The notes beneath the pieces are model-generated. The model was not told the origin of the DNA. It ran no database searches and saw only the letters and a list, made by a program, of their open reading frames with translations. From NCBI GenBank assembly GCA_947449125.1, contig CANFQR010000065.1, positions 1 through 7,286 on the forward strand: a DNA stretch of 7,286 nucleotides, given 5' to 3'. The stretch comes from Bacteroidota bacterium. GTDB lineage: Bacteria; Bacteroidota; Bacteroidia; B-17B0; Aurantibacillaceae. A program made the position numbers and the translations under genes. Each line of letters begins with the position of its first letter. Position 1 is the stretch's first letter. Below are positions 5,934 to 7,286 of the stretch, in pieces.

Positions 5934-6791
5934 TTAATTGAATGAAAAAATTATGGTTATTGTACCTCTTTGTTCTTCAAACTTACCATCAATATTAAAT
6001 TTTGTAGCTAAAGCGGCTTGTTTAGCTTTTGCCTTTAATAATGCGCTGCTTGTTGTAGTTCCGCGACCGTTAGGATTTGCTTCAATAACATTTCCCTCGC
6101 TGTCTACTGTTATTTCTACCACAACCTTACCTTCCTCTTTAGTATCTTTAGGTAATACAGGCGGTTTAACAATAGCTCTACCTTTTAAATCAATTCCATA
6201 TTTGCTTCCAACTCCTGGTCCTTTACCAGGGCCATTACCTGAACCATCGCCATCGCCGTTTCCTCCTCCGCTGCCATTTCCAGAGCCTCCTGTTCCGTTT
6301 TTATCAGGGCTACCATCTGGAGCACCATTTTGCCCTGCGGCATCATTGTTGCCAATGCCACCTCCATTTTTACCAGAATTGTTTTTAAATTTTTCAGCTA
6401 GTTTTTCGGCTTCTGTTTTTTCTTTAATTTCTATTTTTTGAGGTTTAACCGGTGTAATAACAGTGGTATTATTTTTAATTTCCGGTTTTACTTCATTAAT
6501 ATCAACATTTTCACCGTTCTCATCTGTAACAATATCATTTTCTGTTTTAGAATTTTCAGCAATAACATCTGTTACACTTCCTAAAGAACCATAATCAATA
6601 TTGTCATTTCCTAAATTCATCATTCCAAGTGCAAGTTCTTGTCCACCACCTCCGCCTGATTCAGGGAAGGGTGGGTTAGGTGTAATTATATGAAATAAAA
6701 TTAAAAACAGCAGTAACAAGCCAAAAATAGCAGATGTAATTGTTGCTGAAATAATTCTGTTTTTATTTTCTTCTGTTTTTGTTAATTCCAT
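5934..6791 (-). CDS. TonB-like energy transducer with Gly/Asn-rich linker
   Basis: A 285-residue inner-membrane protein that probably links ExbB/ExbD to outer-membrane TonB-dependent receptors. It has a short cytoplasmic N-terminus (1-12), one uncleaved transmembrane helix (about 13-37), PNPPFPESGGGGGQ (38-51) of a kind common just after the membrane in Bacteroidota TonB-like proteins, an acidic Asn/Lys/Glu region (about 76-135), a very Gly-rich stretch (139-196; 25 of 58 residues are Gly) and a C-terminal TonB-type domain (about 200-285). In that domain GKVVVEITVDSEGNVIEANP (221-240) and the final TITIIFSFN fit the beta-strand pattern of the family, with ALLKAKAKQAALATKF (250-265) as the helix. 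The linker differs from the Pro/Lys-rich rod of enterobacterial TonB. The exbD-type gene lies 39 nt upstream on the same strand and folC 3 nt downstream. The role is inferred from domain layout and neighbours; a TolA-like role is possible. Confidence 0.8.
   Translation of the reverse strand: MELTKTEENKNRIISATITSAIFGLLLLFLILFHIITPNPPFPESGGGGGQELALGMMNLGNDNIDYGSLGSVTDVIAENSKTENDIVTDENGENVDINEVKPEIKNNTTVITPVKPQKIEIKEKTEAEKLAEKFKNNSGKNGGGIGNNDAAGQNGAPDGSPDKNGTGGSGNGSGGGNGDGDGSGNGPGKGPGVGSKYGIDLKGRAIVKPPVLPKDTKEEGKVVVEITVDSEGNVIEANPNGRGTTTSSALLKAKAKQAALATKFNIDGKFEEQRGTITIIFSFN
6204..6377 (-). repeat. Low-complexity Gly-rich coding stretch in the tonB-like gene
   Basis: This encodes residues 139-196, dominated by Gly with Asn, Asp, Ser and Pro in patterns such as GNGSGGGNGDGDGSGNG. 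Its base composition is locally much richer in G+C than its surroundings because of GGN codons. It creates long open frames on both strands that are not genes. Confidence 0.8.
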
Positions 6792-6830
6792 TTCGAAAAT
6801 TTACAAAGCTTAATAATAATGACTATTAAA

Positions 6831-7232
6831 TTATTTATTTGTTGCAGCCGTTGCTAAAACAGTTTTACATTTTAATTTATAACAAATTGTCATTATGTCT
6901 ATTTCATCTTGTATTGAGAGTTCCTTATCAAGGTGCATTAATACAACCGGTTCAGTTTGTTTACTGGATAGTTTTGAAATTTCATTTTCTAATCCAGAAA
7001 CAGGAATTTCGGTACTATTTACATAATATTTCCGGTCTTTAGTTACAGCTAAATGAATTGGTTTAACATTGTCAATTGTAGGCTTTGCCTGAGAATTTGG
7101 TAAGCTCACTTTAATAGCGTTAGGGCTTACCATTGTGGATAAAATTAAAAAGAACAACAAAAGAAAAAACATGATATCGTTTAATGAATCTGTACTTACT
7201 TCTGCTTCTCTATGTTTTTTTCGTAAAGCCAT
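6831..7232 (-). CDS. exbD: ExbD/TolR family biopolymer transport protein
   Basis: A 133-residue protein with the ExbD/TolR layout: a charged cytoplasmic N-terminus (MALRKKHREAEVSTDSL), one transmembrane helix (about 18-36) beginning with the conserved Asp19 in NDIMFFLLLFFLI, the position of the proton-channel aspartate of ExbD/TolR, and a periplasmic domain (about 40-133) including SLPNSQA (43-49), VTKDRKYYVN (63-72) and VVLMHLDKELSIQDEIDIM (96-114). With an ExbB partner it would use the proton-motive force to drive the TonB-like protein encoded 39 nt downstream. The start at 7232 puts the Asp at the usual distance from the N-terminus. The cognate exbB is expected just outside the right edge, since these genes are normally in the order exbB-exbD. 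Confidence 0.92.
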   Translation of the reverse strand: MALRKKHREAEVSTDSLNDIMFFLLLFFLILSTMVSPNAIKVSLPNSQAKPTIDNVKPIHLAVTKDRKYYVNSTEIPVSGLENEISKLSSKQTEPVVLMHLDKELSIQDEIDIMTICYKLKCKTVLATAATNK

Positions 7233-7263
7233 TTTTGAAATTATAATTGTTTAATGATAAATT

Positions 7264-7286
7264 TTAAACTGGTTTAAATTTTGGCA
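7264..7286 (-). CDS. Possible C-terminal tail of an upstream gene (ExbB expected)
   Basis: On the minus strand the last bases of the window can be read as PKFKPV followed by a stop at 7264-7266, which would leave 31 nt before exbD. Another frame gives CQNLNQFKIYH and a stop at 7251-7253. Both are too short to identify, and the call rests on the expectation that exbB precedes exbD. Confidence 0.15.

Noticed and set aside
6185..6367. 60-aa minus-strand frame rich in Met/Ala/Glu inside the tonB-like gene
   Set aside because: It is an out-of-frame reading of the same low-complexity Gly-rich stretch.
5938..6441. Long plus-strand open frame (167 aa, Pro/Ser-rich)
   Set aside because: It is the antisense of the Gly-rich tonB-like gene; GGN codons read backwards give Pro/Ser/Ala codons without stops. 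It has no domain, and the opposite strand has clear membrane and TonB-type features.
6839..7042. 67-aa plus-strand open frame opposite exbD
   Set aside because: It is antisense to the ExbD periplasmic domain and has no recognisable motif.
7253..7265. aatgataaatttt, identical to 13 nt of the left inverted-repeat arm (2024-2036)
   Set aside because: It could be another copy of the repeat family, but a 13-nt match made almost wholly of A and T is expected by chance in sequence this AT-rich, and no helical-bundle gene adjoins it.

Overview
The window looks like ordinary chromosome from an AT-rich member of the Bacteroidota (Flavobacteriales/Sphingobacteriales-like). Five things suggest this: a strong A/T bias, start codons preceded by A/T-rich leaders without clear Shine-Dalgarno sequences, a pyruvate dehydrogenase (PDH) E1-alpha/E2 pair with no E1-beta beside it, an exbD-tonB-folC gene order, and a stand-alone 'four helix bundle' (S23/IVS family) gene. 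No RNA gene, CRISPR array or classical insertion sequence was seen. Placement below phylum is a guess.

Right-hand block (about 5934-7286, minus strand, continuing into folC at 4626-5930): an ExbD-type proton-channel subunit, then a TonB-like energy transducer with an unusual Gly/Asn-rich periplasmic linker, then folylpolyglutamate/dihydrofolate synthase (FolC). The first two would couple the inner-membrane proton gradient to outer-membrane transport. The ExbB partner probably lies just beyond the right edge. FolC starts 3 nt after the tonB-like stop, so it is probably co-transcribed and may be translationally coupled.

Middle (3581-4618, plus strand): a lone dipeptide epimerase of the enolase superfamily. 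It is divergent from pdhA across a 149-nt gap and convergent with folC across a 7-nt gap. It probably works in recycling of murein-derived or other dipeptides.

Left block (1-3431, minus strand): an apparent operon of PDH E1-alpha (pdhA), a four-helix-bundle protein, PDH E2 with two lipoyl domains (pdhC) and a crotonase-fold enzyme cut by the left edge. E1-alpha and E2 are two parts of the complex that converts pyruvate to acetyl-CoA; E1-beta and E3 must be encoded elsewhere.

The most interesting structure is the four-helix-bundle gene between pdhA and pdhC. It is bracketed by imperfect inverted repeats (22 of 26 positions match). One arm covers the pdhA stop codon and the other covers the stop codon of the inserted gene itself. 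This looks like a small cargo-type insertion placed exactly at the end of pdhA. In the mRNA the arms could pair into a long stem, recalling the 23S rRNA intervening sequences in which this protein family was first found. The rest of the window is conventional, with smaller points of interest in the E2 repeats, the TonB linker and the crotonase active site.
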